Below, piece after piece: positions 16,294 through 25,178 of a stretch of 33,971 nt of DNA (its first letter is position 1; each line of letters begins with the position of its first letter). The DNA lies in the NCBI GenBank assembly GCA_030446305.1, contig JASUSA010000039.1, positions 1-33,971 on the forward strand, given 5' to 3'. Source of the stretch: Clostridiales bacterium (lineage in GTDB: Bacteria > Bacillota > Clostridia > Peptostreptococcales > Acidaminobacteraceae). A program made the position numbers and the translations under genes. A model generated the notes under the pieces. The model ran no database searches and was not told where the DNA came from. It saw only the letters and a list, made by a program, of their open reading frames with translations.

Positions 16294-17922
16294 GTTGGTT
16301 TCAATTTTGACGGAAAACTTAGAAAGATTATTGTTAAGATTTAAACTCGATCGATAGAGGTTGGTAATGGCTCGGGACATGCTTTTAACAGAATCACGCT
16401 GTTGATCGATCGACCGCTTTATAGACCTGCTAACATATGCGTTTTGCTTTGAAGCGTTGGTAAGCTCTTTCAGAAACTTGACGATATCACTGTTTCGTGC
16501 TTCGAGAAACTGAAAATCTTCTCTCAGCGTCTGGACGAGCACCAGTAGTTCAGGGCGAACGCGCTCATCTTGTTTCAGTGAGGTTTCAACGGCGTTAAAA
16601 GTTCCATTAATCCCTTTGATTTTGATATTGATGGCACGTGCGAGTGTTTCCAGTGTTTCAATGCCTTCAACTTGCTGCATGGTGTCCTCGGAAATGGTGC
16701 GAATTGCCGTTGATATTTGCTGGATTGCTCGATTGTTGACTTCGGCATCTTCATTGAGCGCCGTTGCATACTGATGGATATTATTGCTGATACTCGATAT
16801 ATTGTTTGAAATGGTTTCCAAACTCATCAGCATATCGTTATACGCGACAAAGAGCTTATTGAAAGACGGATTATCTGACTGCAAGTCTGTAAAGCTGAAG
16901 AGTCCTTCACTAGCATCTGTTAGATGCTTTGAAAACATTCGAAATTGGGTTTCCCACTTATGATTGCGCAGAAGGACCCAAAGAATGAAAAGCAACAGGA
17001 AACTGATGCTCAATGCACTGATCCACAGTGTATACCTTAGTATATCATTGTTAACAGCGGCAGTGTTAAAACCGAGGATGGCATGAAGCGATTGATCTGG
17101 GAGATATATGTAATAAAAGAGCATGCTTTGATTGTTCAACGTACCGTAAAAAGCGGTTGAAGTTTGAAGGCGCATGAGTGCGGGAAGTTCTGCTGTAAAA
17201 GAGGAATCGACATCTTCAAGGGTTTGCCACTGCATGAGATCATCTTCTGAGGCGTAAAGAATATAGCCATTGGCATCAAAGAAGAGCAGTTTATCGCCGG
17301 ATTGCTCAGAAGTCATAACATGGTCATTAAAAAGATGATCTTCAATATGAATGGTACAGGCGCCAATGGGGACATCGCCATCAAAAATGATTTTGCGAAA
17401 GCCAATAACGGATTTATTATAATGAAGATCATAATAGGACGGAAAGATTATTTCGACATCATGAGGTAAATTAGAAGGCAGCCACTGGTTATAGGGTTCA
17501 TTGTGCTGTGTTGCGTAGACGTCACCGGTATTGTAAATGATTTCATTTTTATCAAATAGTGTTAAAGTGACAGCGAGGATATCGGGATCTCGTAAGGCAA
17601 CATTATTAAGCATTTCGACAATGTTTTGAAACTGATGATTCGAAGCGGCACTATTATGTATATTGATATAATTAAGTGCATGCAGAAAATCCATAAGTAA
17701 TGGTTCCGATGCTAATGTGTCAACAGCATCGGCTTTTTTTGCATAAAATGCATTAAATTCCGTTAATAGTTGATTAGTACGTGCGTCTGTTAGGGTAATA
17801 AAGGAATGTTGGAGTGCATTCTTAATAATAATATAGGATGTGCCCGTCATAAGGCAGGCAATGATCATGGCGAGTGAAGCATATCTTATAACAATTCGGT
17901 GCCAATAAGTATTTTTTAGCAT
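16276..17922 (-). CDS. membrane receptor-like protein resembling a chemoreceptor without the signalling tip
   Basis: 548 residues. An N-terminal membrane helix (about 12-34) is followed by an extracytoplasmic sensing domain of some 260 residues of Cache-like character, including YYDLHYNKSVIGFRKI and DKLLFFDANGYILYAS. A second helix (about 297-318) and a HAMP-like linker follow, then a long helical coiled coil (SNNISSISNNIHQYATALNE onward). This is the layout of a methyl-accepting chemotaxis protein. The coiled coil lacks the conserved hairpin tip (the QTNLLALNAAIEAARAGE block) needed to bind CheA/CheW. It may therefore be a decoy, a partner for another receptor or a structural sensor. AAAGGAG precedes the ATG. 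It is divergent from the HD-GYP gene at 18181. Confidence 0.65.
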   Translation of the reverse strand: MLKNTYWHRIVIRYASLAMIIACLMTGTSYIIIKNALQHSFITLTDARTNQLLTEFNAFYAKKADAVDTLASEPLLMDFLHALNYINIHNSAASNHQFQNIVEMLNNVALRDPDILAVTLTLFDKNEIIYNTGDVYATQHNEPYNQWLPSNLPHDVEIIFPSYYDLHYNKSVIGFRKIIFDGDVPIGACTIHIEDHLFNDHVMTSEQSGDKLLFFDANGYILYASEDDLMQWQTLEDVDSSFTAELPALMRLQTSTAFYGTLNNQSMLFYYIYLPDQSLHAILGFNTAAVNNDILRYTLWISALSISFLLLFILWVLLRNHKWETQFRMFSKHLTDASEGLFSFTDLQSDNPSFNKLFVAYNDMLMSLETISNNISSISNNIHQYATALNEDAEVNNRAIQQISTAIRTISEDTMQQVEGIETLETLARAINIKIKGINGTFNAVETSLKQDERVRPELLVLVQTLREDFQFLEARNSDIVKFLKELTNASKQNAYVSRSIKRSIDQQRDSVKSMSRAITNLYRSSLNLNNNLSKFSVKIETNKKHPS

Positions 17923-17946
17923 GACTGTTCTCCTTTATAATACATA

Positions 17947-18062
17947 AGGAAATTGCATAATTACCTTAAGTTGATCCTTCACGACAATAGGCTAAATTTT
18001 CATCTTATGAAAAGAATGCATATTGCCATGCAAAGATTAAAATTTGAATGATGCAATTTCCT
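17947..18062. repeat. dispersed repeat family 1, copy A (best copy)
   Basis: 116 bp bounded by inverted ends, AGGAAATTGCATAATT (17947-17962) and AATGATGCAATTTCCT (18047-18062), complementary at 15 of 16 positions. The interior shares TTCACGACAATAGGCTAAAT with copy C. No reading frame of note. It occupies the spacer between the two divergent genes, 24 bases from the receptor-like gene's start codon. Confidence 0.65.
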
Positions 18063-18115
18063 CACATCCCAATAATACCCCGCGAATTGAAAAATTATCA
18101 ATTCTGCAAAAAAGG

Positions 18116-18143
18116 TTTACAATAAAAATATTTCATATAATAT
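18116..18143 (+). promoter_or_regulatory. probable promoter for the HD-GYP gene
   Basis: TTTACA at 18116-18121 and an AT-rich -10 zone (TATAAT at 18136, TAATAT at 18138). Only the latter gives 16-base spacing. ACAGGAGG-like bases stand before the ATG. Confidence 0.4.
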
Positions 18144-18180
18144 AAGTAATAAGGGTTTTTATGGGCACAGGAGGTTTTAT

Positions 18181-19260
18181 ATGAGAATGATTAGCGTTCA
18201 GGATGCCGTAGAAGGGTTGGAGGTTGCCAAACCCATTTACGATTCAAAATTGTCATTATTGATCAGAGAGGGGAATGCACTAACAGATCGAACGATTGAA
18301 AAACTAAAAGCAGCAGATGTTCGTCATCTATATATCAATGACGCGCTTTCAGATGGGATTGTTCTAGAACCCCTTATCTCAGAACAGCTTAAGTTTCAAG
18401 CGATTGCTTTTATGAAAAAGATGTATGAATCACAAATGGCAGATAACCATCCCAATGATAATATACCACAAATTACGGAAGATCAGATTCGAACACTGCG
18501 GGGAATGGTTGACGACGTTTTAACAGAAATATATGCTTTTCAGGATAAAAAATATTACAGTACTGAGTTTTTAGGTGCAGAAGTTTATCATTTTGACCAT
18601 GCGGTTGAGGTGATGATCCTCTCGGTACTGATTGGTAGAAAGCTGGGGATTGACCGCGAACGGCTCATTAAACTCGGCATGGGTGCCGTGCTTGCAGATA
18701 TCGGCAAATCGCGTGTACCACAGGAAATTTTAAATAAACGTGGAAAGCTGAATGAATACGAGTTTGCAATGATGAAAAATCATGTGGATTACAGTTATGG
18801 CATTCTCAAGGATCTCGTAGAACTTTCACCAATTGCCAGACAAGTGATTATGCTGCATCACGAACGCCTCGACGGATCGGGTTATCCAAATGGTTTTATT
18901 GACGACCAAATTCCGCTGACAGCTCGTATTGTTGCCGTATGTGATGTCTTTTGTGCAATTGTATCAGATCGTACATACAATAACCGTATTTCCGTTGATG
19001 TCGCGATTGAAATACTAAGAGCAGCATCGCCGGTGAAACTCGATGCCGATGTTGTCCATACGCTGATTCAAATCGTTGATATCTATCCGCCGGGGACGAT
19101 TGTGGAGCTGAGCGACGGCAAGATCGGCATTGTCGTAGAGAACAATGCAAATTCTGCTACACGGCCGATTATAAGGCCAATAGATGACGAAAGCACCTTA
19201 CTCGATCTTATGAAAGATTTAACGCTGTTTATCAAAAAAGCGCTGCCTAAGCTCCCTTAG
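18181..19260 (+). CDS. HD-GYP domain protein with an altered HD dyad
   Basis: 359 residues. An N-terminal segment common in HD-GYP proteins (VQDAVEGLEVAKPIYDSKL, about 1-70) is followed by the HD-GYP domain (about 120-320). HD-GYP enzymes hydrolyse c-di-GMP with a metal centre whose ligands include the HD dyad. Here the dyad reads AD: LADIGKSRVP at 171-180, where the family has LHDIGK. The other signatures remain: His at HFDHAVEVM, HHE at 226-228, D231 and GYP at 234-236. One metal ligand is thus gone, so activity may be lost or altered and the protein may bind rather than cleave its ligand. No GGDEF or receiver domain is present. The stop codon falls in the downstream terminator stem. Confidence 0.88.
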   Translation: MRMISVQDAVEGLEVAKPIYDSKLSLLIREGNALTDRTIEKLKAADVRHLYINDALSDGIVLEPLISEQLKFQAIAFMKKMYESQMADNHPNDNIPQITEDQIRTLRGMVDDVLTEIYAFQDKKYYSTEFLGAEVYHFDHAVEVMILSVLIGRKLGIDRERLIKLGMGAVLADIGKSRVPQEILNKRGKLNEYEFAMMKNHVDYSYGILKDLVELSPIARQVIMLHHERLDGSGYPNGFIDDQIPLTARIVAVCDVFCAIVSDRTYNNRISVDVAIEILRAASPVKLDADVVHTLIQIVDIYPPGTIVELSDGKIGIVVENNANSATRPIIRPIDDESTLLDLMKDLTLFIKKALPKLP

Positions 19261-19276
19261 GGAGCGCTATTTTTTT
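19239..19276 (+). terminator. terminator of the HD-GYP gene
   Basis: Stem AGCGCT-G-CCTAAG/CTTAGG-G-AGCGCT with a single G-G mismatch, followed by a run of seven T after one A. The gene's last codons and TAG are part of it. Confidence 0.85.
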
Positions 19277-19414
19277 GCCAAAATATGTGATAAATTTACG
19301 CTCTTATGCTTTAATGCGTTTAGAAAAATAACAGCGTGATAAAATATGAAATGGAGCATCAATCAATTAGAATTGTTGCGCCATGCACGTCATTTTTAGA
19401 ACCTTTCATACATG

Positions 19415-19527
19415 AGGGTATTGCATAATTAATAATAATCTTTTGCCGTAAGAGGCCTATGCGCTGAAAGATGTGAATTCGATATATTGCAGTGGATGAT
19501 TCACTTATGGCGGTTGTGCAATTTCCT
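19415..19527. repeat. dispersed repeat family 1, copy D
   Basis: Starts AGGGTATTGCATAATTA and ends GTTGTGCAATTTCCT, an inverted pair like copy A. It has TAATCTTTTGCCGTAAGAGGCCTA where copy A has TGATCCTTCACGACAATAGGCTA. It makes up much of the 300-base spacer before glpK (19277-19577), in which no clear promoter was found. Confidence 0.5.
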
Positions 19528-19565
19528 AACGCGTTTACGGAGTCAGTAATGCCTAATTTCAATAA

Positions 19566-21077
<1,512 letters not shown>

Positions 21078-21099
21078 TCCCGTTTAGAGCATTTGTCGC

Positions 21100-21128
21100 T
21101 TTACGCGTGAGCAATCTTGTGTTATAAT
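21100..21128 (+). promoter_or_regulatory. promoter of the glycerol-3-phosphate dehydrogenase leader
   Basis: TTTACG at 21100-21105, 17-base spacer, TATAAT at 21123-21128. Transcription from about 21135 would run directly into the hairpin at 21163. Confidence 0.7.
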
Positions 21129-21162
21129 CAAGACATAAATGAATAGACGGCAAGAGTATGAG

Positions 21163-21212
21163 AGCCAATATAAATAAGCATAGGAATATGTTTGTTTGTG
21201 TTGGCTTTTTTT
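21163..21212 (+). terminator. terminator hairpin in the leader (possible attenuator)
   Basis: A 20-bp stem with no mismatch (four G-U pairs), arms 21163-21182 and 21187-21206, closed by a GGAA tetraloop and followed by seven T. It may terminate glpK transcripts. Because a good promoter lies only 35 bases upstream and none is evident downstream, it is more likely a regulated terminator in the leader of the next gene. Confidence 0.85.
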
Positions 21213-21240
21213 ATTAGATAGGAAGTTCTACGCTTTCAGT

Positions 21241-21290
21241 TTTTTGCGGAGGGTCTAACCGTGAAAAGGTGAAGGATCAGATCTTATTGG
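21241..21290 (+). repeat. repeat family 2, isolated copy
   Basis: Bases 21241-21275 match 33807-33841 of the terminal tandem repeat at 31 of 35 positions. The following ATCAGATCTTATTGGA matches ATCACGAATCTTATTGAA of the same unit if about 29 bases are deleted. It lies just before the ribosome binding site of the dehydrogenase gene. Confidence 0.6.
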
Positions 21291-21302
21291 AGGGGGATAA
21301 GG

Positions 21303-22745
21303 ATGTTTGATGTTACAATTATCGGCGCCGGCGTGATTGGCGCATCGGTTGCAAGCTATTTAAGCAAGTATCAGCTGAGAGTCGTTGTATTGGAACGTGA
21401 GAATGATGTAGCCTGCGGCACTTCGAAAGCGAACACAGGACTGGTTCATGCGGGCTATGACACGCATGCCGGAACCGTTAAGGCTGCAATGAATGTGCGT
21501 GGCAACCAGCTTTACGAGGCAGAATCAAAAAGGCTCAAATTTCCATTTCGCAAGATTGGGTCGCTTGTTGTCGCGCTAAATGATGAAGAATACGAAGTGG
21601 TGGAATCGCTCTTTGAAAATGGCAAAGTTCTGGGGATAGAAGGGTTAGAAATCCTAGACGGCAATGCTGTTAAAGCGATGGAACCATCCATTACAGCGGA
21701 ACCAGTTGGTGCACTCTTTGCACCTACTGCCGGTATTACAGAGCCTTGGGAAGTGACGATGGCCTATATGGAACACGCGATGGACAATGGGGTTGCACTT
21801 AAGCTCAATTATGCCGTTTCACAGATCCAAAAGACATCAGACGGTTTTCTAATCAACGACGAAATTGAAACCAAGCTGATTGTCAACTGTGCCGGTGTCC
21901 ACGCAGATGATCTCTACGGTATGGTAACGGAGACGCCTGAATTTAAAATTATCCCCCGAAGAGGCCAATACTATTTGCTGGATAAAGAAACTGAGGGATT
22001 TGTCAATCATACGATTTTCCCAACGCCGACTAAAATGGGCAAGGGCATTGTCGTCGCACCGACGATTGACGGCAATATACTCGTTGGACCGGATTCGGAA
22101 GATCTGCCGCAATCCATGAAAGAAGCGACGGAAACGACGCGGGAAAACCTAACGGCACTTAAAGAAAATGCAGCACATATGTGCGGCAATATTCCTTTCC
22201 ATTTGAATATTACAAATTTTTCAGGAATGCGCGCGGAGCCGGATACAGGTGACTTCATTATTGAAATGTCTAAAGTAGATGGTTTTGTCAATGTCGCCGG
22301 TATTAAATCGCCGGGACTGTCTTCAGCGCCGGCCATTGCCGAGCGCGTCGAAGGCATTGTCAAACAGGCTTTTGTCTCTTTGCTGCCAAATGAGGACTAT
22401 GTTGATACCCGTAGAGAACGTATTAAATTCAATCATCTGGACGAAGCAGCCCAAGCGGCGTTAATGCGTAAAGATCCCCGTTATGGTCGAATTATCTGCC
22501 GGTGTGAAATGATTACCGAAGGTGAAATTGTCGATGCGATTCATCGCAATTGCGGCGGCAGAACGCTGAATGGCATTAAACGCAGGGTTAGACCCGGTGC
22601 AGGCAGATGTCAGGGCGGTTTTTGCGGACCGCGCGTGATGGAAATTCTATCGCGTGAACTCAATTTGCCGCTTACAGCAATTGTTCAGGAAGGCAAAGAT
22701 GCGTATATTCTCACAAAAGAAACCAAAGTGGAGGAGGAGGCGTAA
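21303..22745 (+). CDS. FAD-dependent glycerol-3-phosphate dehydrogenase (GlpA/GlpO-like) with BFD-type [2Fe-2S] domain
   Basis: 480 residues. A DAO-type FAD domain opens with VTIIGAGVIGASVASYLSKY (dinucleotide fold) and VVVLERENDVACGTSKANTG, typical of glycerol-3-phosphate and hydroxyglutarate oxidases. MRAEPDTGDFII and GIKSPGLSSAPAIAERV form the rest of the fold. The C-terminal 90 residues are a bacterioferritin-associated-ferredoxin-like domain with four Cys (CRC, then CQGGFC) suited to a [2Fe-2S] cluster. It probably oxidises glycerol-3-phosphate to dihydroxyacetone phosphate and passes electrons to the NAD-linked flavoprotein encoded next. GGAGGGGG precedes ATG 21303. The stop overlaps the next start (TAATG). 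Confidence 0.85.
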   Translation: MFDVTIIGAGVIGASVASYLSKYQLRVVVLERENDVACGTSKANTGLVHAGYDTHAGTVKAAMNVRGNQLYEAESKRLKFPFRKIGSLVVALNDEEYEVVESLFENGKVLGIEGLEILDGNAVKAMEPSITAEPVGALFAPTAGITEPWEVTMAYMEHAMDNGVALKLNYAVSQIQKTSDGFLINDEIETKLIVNCAGVHADDLYGMVTETPEFKIIPRRGQYYLLDKETEGFVNHTIFPTPTKMGKGIVVAPTIDGNILVGPDSEDLPQSMKEATETTRENLTALKENAAHMCGNIPFHLNITNFSGMRAEPDTGDFIIEMSKVDGFVNVAGIKSPGLSSAPAIAERVEGIVKQAFVSLLPNEDYVDTRRERIKFNHLDEAAQAALMRKDPRYGRIICRCEMITEGEIVDAIHRNCGGRTLNGIKRRVRPGAGRCQGGFCGPRVMEILSRELNLPLTAIVQEGKDAYILTKETKVEEEA

Positions 22746-23992
22746 TGAGTGCATATGATTTAGTGGTAATCGGCGGCGGACCGGCAGGTCTTGCGGCGGC
22801 GGTAGAAGCGTATGACAATGGTGTTGAAAGTATTCTCATCATCGAGCGTGACCGCGAACTCGGCGGCATTCTAATGCAGTGTATTCACAATGGTTTTGGA
22901 CTGCATCATTTTAAGGAAGAATTGACGGGACCAGCCTATGCAGAGCGGTTTATTAATATGCTTAAAGCGAAGGGCATTGACTATAAAATTGATACAATGG
23001 TGGCAGAAATTACAAAGGACAAACGCATTAAAACCATGAGTGCATCTGATGGTATCACTTGGGTTCAGGCAAAGGCCATTGTACTGGCCATGGGATGCCG
23101 TGAGCGAACAAGGGGTGCGATTAGTATTCCGGGTTCAAGACCGGCCGGTGTTTTTACAGCGGGCACAGCACAGCGCTATATTAACATGGAAGGTTACATG
23201 GTGGGTGAACGCGTTTTCATACTGGGTTCAGGCGATATTGGACTGATTATGGCGAGGCGTATGACACTGGAAGGTGCCAAGGTATTAGGCGTTGCAGAGA
23301 TTATGCCACATTCAAACGGCTTAACGCGAAATATCGTTCAATGCCTTGACGATTTTGAGATACCACTTTACCTTAGCCATACGATCATAGATATTCGAGG
23401 AAAAGACCGTTTAACGGGCATTACCATTGCACAGGTAGATGAAAAGATGCAGCCAATTGAAGGGACTGAAGAGGCCATTGAATGCGATACGCTGCTATTG
23501 TCGGTAGGGCTGATCCCTGAAAATGAAATATCAAGGGCGCTGGGCGTCGCAATAGATCCTCGAACCAAAGGCCCCCGTGTTAATCAGTATATGGAAACGA
23601 GCCTTGAGGGTGTATTTGCCTGCGGCAATGTTGTTCACGTTCATGATCTCGTGGATTATGTCACAGAAGAGAGCATTCGTGCCGGCAGAAATGCAGCTGC
23701 TTTTATTAAGGGGCGTCAGTTTAAAGCAGTTGAAGCCTATACAATGACGACGCCGGGGGAAGGCATTGGCTATATTGTCCCTCAGGAAATTTGTGAACAA
23801 AGTGCAGCTGAAACGGTAACCCTGCTCTTTAGGGTTAAAAAGACCTATAAAAATGCACGCATTAATGTATTTGGCGATGGTGAAAAAATAAAATCACTTA
23901 AAAAAATGCATTTGGCACCTGGTGAAATGGAACGCGTTGACTTAAAACTTGAAAAAGTTTATCAACAGCTAACCGTAGAAGTGGAGGCATAG
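22745..23992 (+). CDS. FAD/NAD(P)-binding oxidoreductase of the glycerol-3-phosphate module
   Basis: A 415-residue pyridine nucleotide-disulfide-type flavoprotein. FAD fold VVIGGGPAGLAAAVEAYDNG at the N-terminus, NAD fold VFILGSGDIGLIMARRM in the middle, and the late FAD motif LEGVFACGNVVHVHDLVDYV. The ELGGILMQCIHNGFGLHHF segment is typical of this partner family. It should move electrons between the dehydrogenase and NAD(H). It is translationally coupled to the gene before it and two bases from the gene after it, so the three products likely form a complex. Confidence 0.88.
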   Translation: MSAYDLVVIGGGPAGLAAAVEAYDNGVESILIIERDRELGGILMQCIHNGFGLHHFKEELTGPAYAERFINMLKAKGIDYKIDTMVAEITKDKRIKTMSASDGITWVQAKAIVLAMGCRERTRGAISIPGSRPAGVFTAGTAQRYINMEGYMVGERVFILGSGDIGLIMARRMTLEGAKVLGVAEIMPHSNGLTRNIVQCLDDFEIPLYLSHTIIDIRGKDRLTGITIAQVDEKMQPIEGTEEAIECDTLLLSVGLIPENEISRALGVAIDPRTKGPRVNQYMETSLEGVFACGNVVHVHDLVDYVTEESIRAGRNAAAFIKGRQFKAVEAYTMTTPGEGIGYIVPQEICEQSAAETVTLLFRVKKTYKNARINVFGDGEKIKSLKKMHLAPGEMERVDLKLEKVYQQLTVEVEA

Positions 23993-23993
23993 G

Positions 23994-24344
23994 ATGAAAC
24001 AAATGATTTGCATTGTCTGCCCAAAAGGCTGTCATTTAACCGTGACGCCGGAAGGCGATACCTTTAAGGTCAGTGGTAATGAATGTCCGAGAGGTGAGAA
24101 ATACGCTATTGAAGAAATGACTTGTCCAAAGCGGATGGTCCCGTCAACGGTGCGTATTGAAGGTGGTTTGCTCCACAGGCTGCCGGTTATTACAGATCAG
24201 CCAATTGAAAAGAAATTTATTGGCGACCTCATGAAGTCACTAAGTGGTGTAACAGTAAAAGCACCTGTAAAGCAAGGGGATATAATCCTCGAAAATATTT
24301 TCGATACAAAGGTCAACATCGTTGCGTCGAGATCGATGATGTAA
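23994..24344 (+). CDS. DUF1667 cysteine-rich subunit of the glycerol-3-phosphate module
   Basis: 116 residues, small and soluble. Cys residues occur as CIVCPKGC (6-13), NECPRG (about 31-36) and TCPKR (about 45-49), a pattern that could hold an iron-sulfur cluster. The family (DUF1667) is regularly the third gene behind the two flavoproteins, so an electron-transfer or assembly subunit is the usual guess; no function is proven. It is one base from the preceding stop and is followed by a strong terminator. Confidence 0.85.
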   Translation: MKQMICIVCPKGCHLTVTPEGDTFKVSGNECPRGEKYAIEEMTCPKRMVPSTVRIEGGLLHRLPVITDQPIEKKFIGDLMKSLSGVTVKAPVKQGDIILENIFDTKVNIVASRSMM

Positions 24345-24355
24345 AACCTTTGCAT

Positions 24356-24400
24356 AGAGCCGGCCTATATAACCCTCACTGATATATGCCGGCTCTTTTT
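24356..24400 (+). terminator. terminator of the glycerol-3-phosphate operon
   Basis: A perfect nine-base GC-rich stem AGAGCCGGC/GCCGGCTCT with a long loop and five T. Confidence 0.85.
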
Positions 24401-24652
24401 ATGGTTTTGATTGTATTGATTGATCGATTCGCGATTGTTTGAAAGCGGCTATAAGGCATATAATATGATGCGTGTAACACGGTGACAAAGTCGCTGGTGA
24501 ATACGCTTAGCATGCGTGTGATGTGATGCGTTTTTAATAAAGGGTATCCTTTTATTCGATGGCATGATTCAGGGTTTGAGATCAGTGGACGTGTGATTAA
24601 TCGCCGCGACAGTAGAAAGTGATTACTTGTGACAACGTTGAAGGGTTAAATG
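24401..24652. other. non-coding spacer upstream of the glmS leader
   Basis: About 250 bases with no convincing gene, hairpin or promoter. It is rich in short GATGCGTG/GCATGCGTG words but without clear periodicity. Confidence 0.5.
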
Positions 24653-24681
24653 TTGTGATGCAAATCGCATTATGTTATAAT
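24653..24681 (+). promoter_or_regulatory. promoter of the glmS ribozyme transcript
   Basis: TTGTGA at 24653-24658, exactly 17 bases, TATAAT at 24676-24681. Transcription should begin near 24688, about 37 bases before the ribozyme cleavage site. Confidence 0.8.
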
Positions 24682-24714
24682 AGCTGAGAGAAGAAAGGAG
24701 GAACATACGGAAAA

Positions 24715-24880
24715 ATTCATACAAGCGCCAGAACTGATGCAGATCAGTTGACGAGGGCGGGGTTAATCGAAGTTTTCGGCGGGTGCCCCGCGGTGTAATC
24801 GACACCGTCAGCTATCGGACAAACCACGAGAGTGATCGCGTGAACAAACCCGGTAAGTCGATTCAAGCTATAAGTGCGTC
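24715..24880 (+). ncRNA. glmS ribozyme (glucosamine-6-phosphate-activated)
   Basis: Conserved core elements occur in order. The cleavage site is A-GCGCCAGAAC, between 24724 and 24725. The P1 pair is GAACTGAT/ATCAGTTG, followed by GACGAGG. P2 is GCGGGG/CCCCGC. ATCGAAGTTTTCGGCGGGTG forms the catalytic pseudoknot. P3 is CGGTGT/ACACCG, and the 3' domain includes GAACAAACCCGGTAAG. Self-cleavage with glucosamine-6-phosphate as cofactor leads to decay of the glmS mRNA, giving feedback. The 3' boundary is approximate. Confidence 0.93.
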
Positions 24881-24882
24881 TA

Positions 24883-24920
24883 AAAACAGACACCAGAAGA
24901 TAGGTGTTTTTTTTATTTTT
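24883..24920 (+). terminator. terminator-like hairpin just after the ribozyme
   Basis: ACACC/GGTGT with an eight-base loop, extended by A/T pairs with one mismatch, followed by eight T, one A and five more T. The stem is modest but the T tract is strong. It lies between the ribozyme and glmS, about 260 bases before the glmS start. Confidence 0.5.
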
Positions 24921-24964
24921 TGAAATCGATCGAAAGCCGTCTTAAGAAGCATGTATCGTTGAAA

Positions 24965-25034
24965 AGTTTCCGATAAGTTGTCTTAATCCATCTCAGTAGG
25001 CAAATAAGGAAATTTGAGTGATGCCGTTTACAAT
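24965..25034. repeat. dispersed repeat family 1, partial copy E
   Basis: The end AAATTTGAGTGATGCCGTTTAC resembles AAATTTGAATGATGCATTTAC of copy C, preceded by CAGTAGGCAAAT (copy A: CAATAGGCTAAAT). The remaining spacer to 25178 has no sure promoter. Just upstream of the glmS ribosome site is a six-base hairpin GGCCAC/GTGGTC (25138-25157). Confidence 0.35.
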
Positions 25035-25178
25035 TATGAGCGGACACATCAAGCGAATAGGATTAAAATACGTTTGAAGCGATCAATGAGGCAAGATCGA
25101 CATTAAATGCTAAAATAAATCAATATAAAAGTAGACGGGCCACTATAAGCGTGGTCAGTTAAATAAGGAGAAAACATT

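Noticed and set aside
16276..17922. Sensor histidine kinase
   Set aside because: No H-box or ATP-binding N/G boxes follow the second membrane helix; the region is all coiled coil.
24695..24720. Perfect AAAGGAGG between the glmS promoter and the ribozyme, as if a leader peptide began there
   Set aside because: No ATG, GTG or TTG follows at a usable distance with a meaningful frame; probably chance or part of RNA structure.
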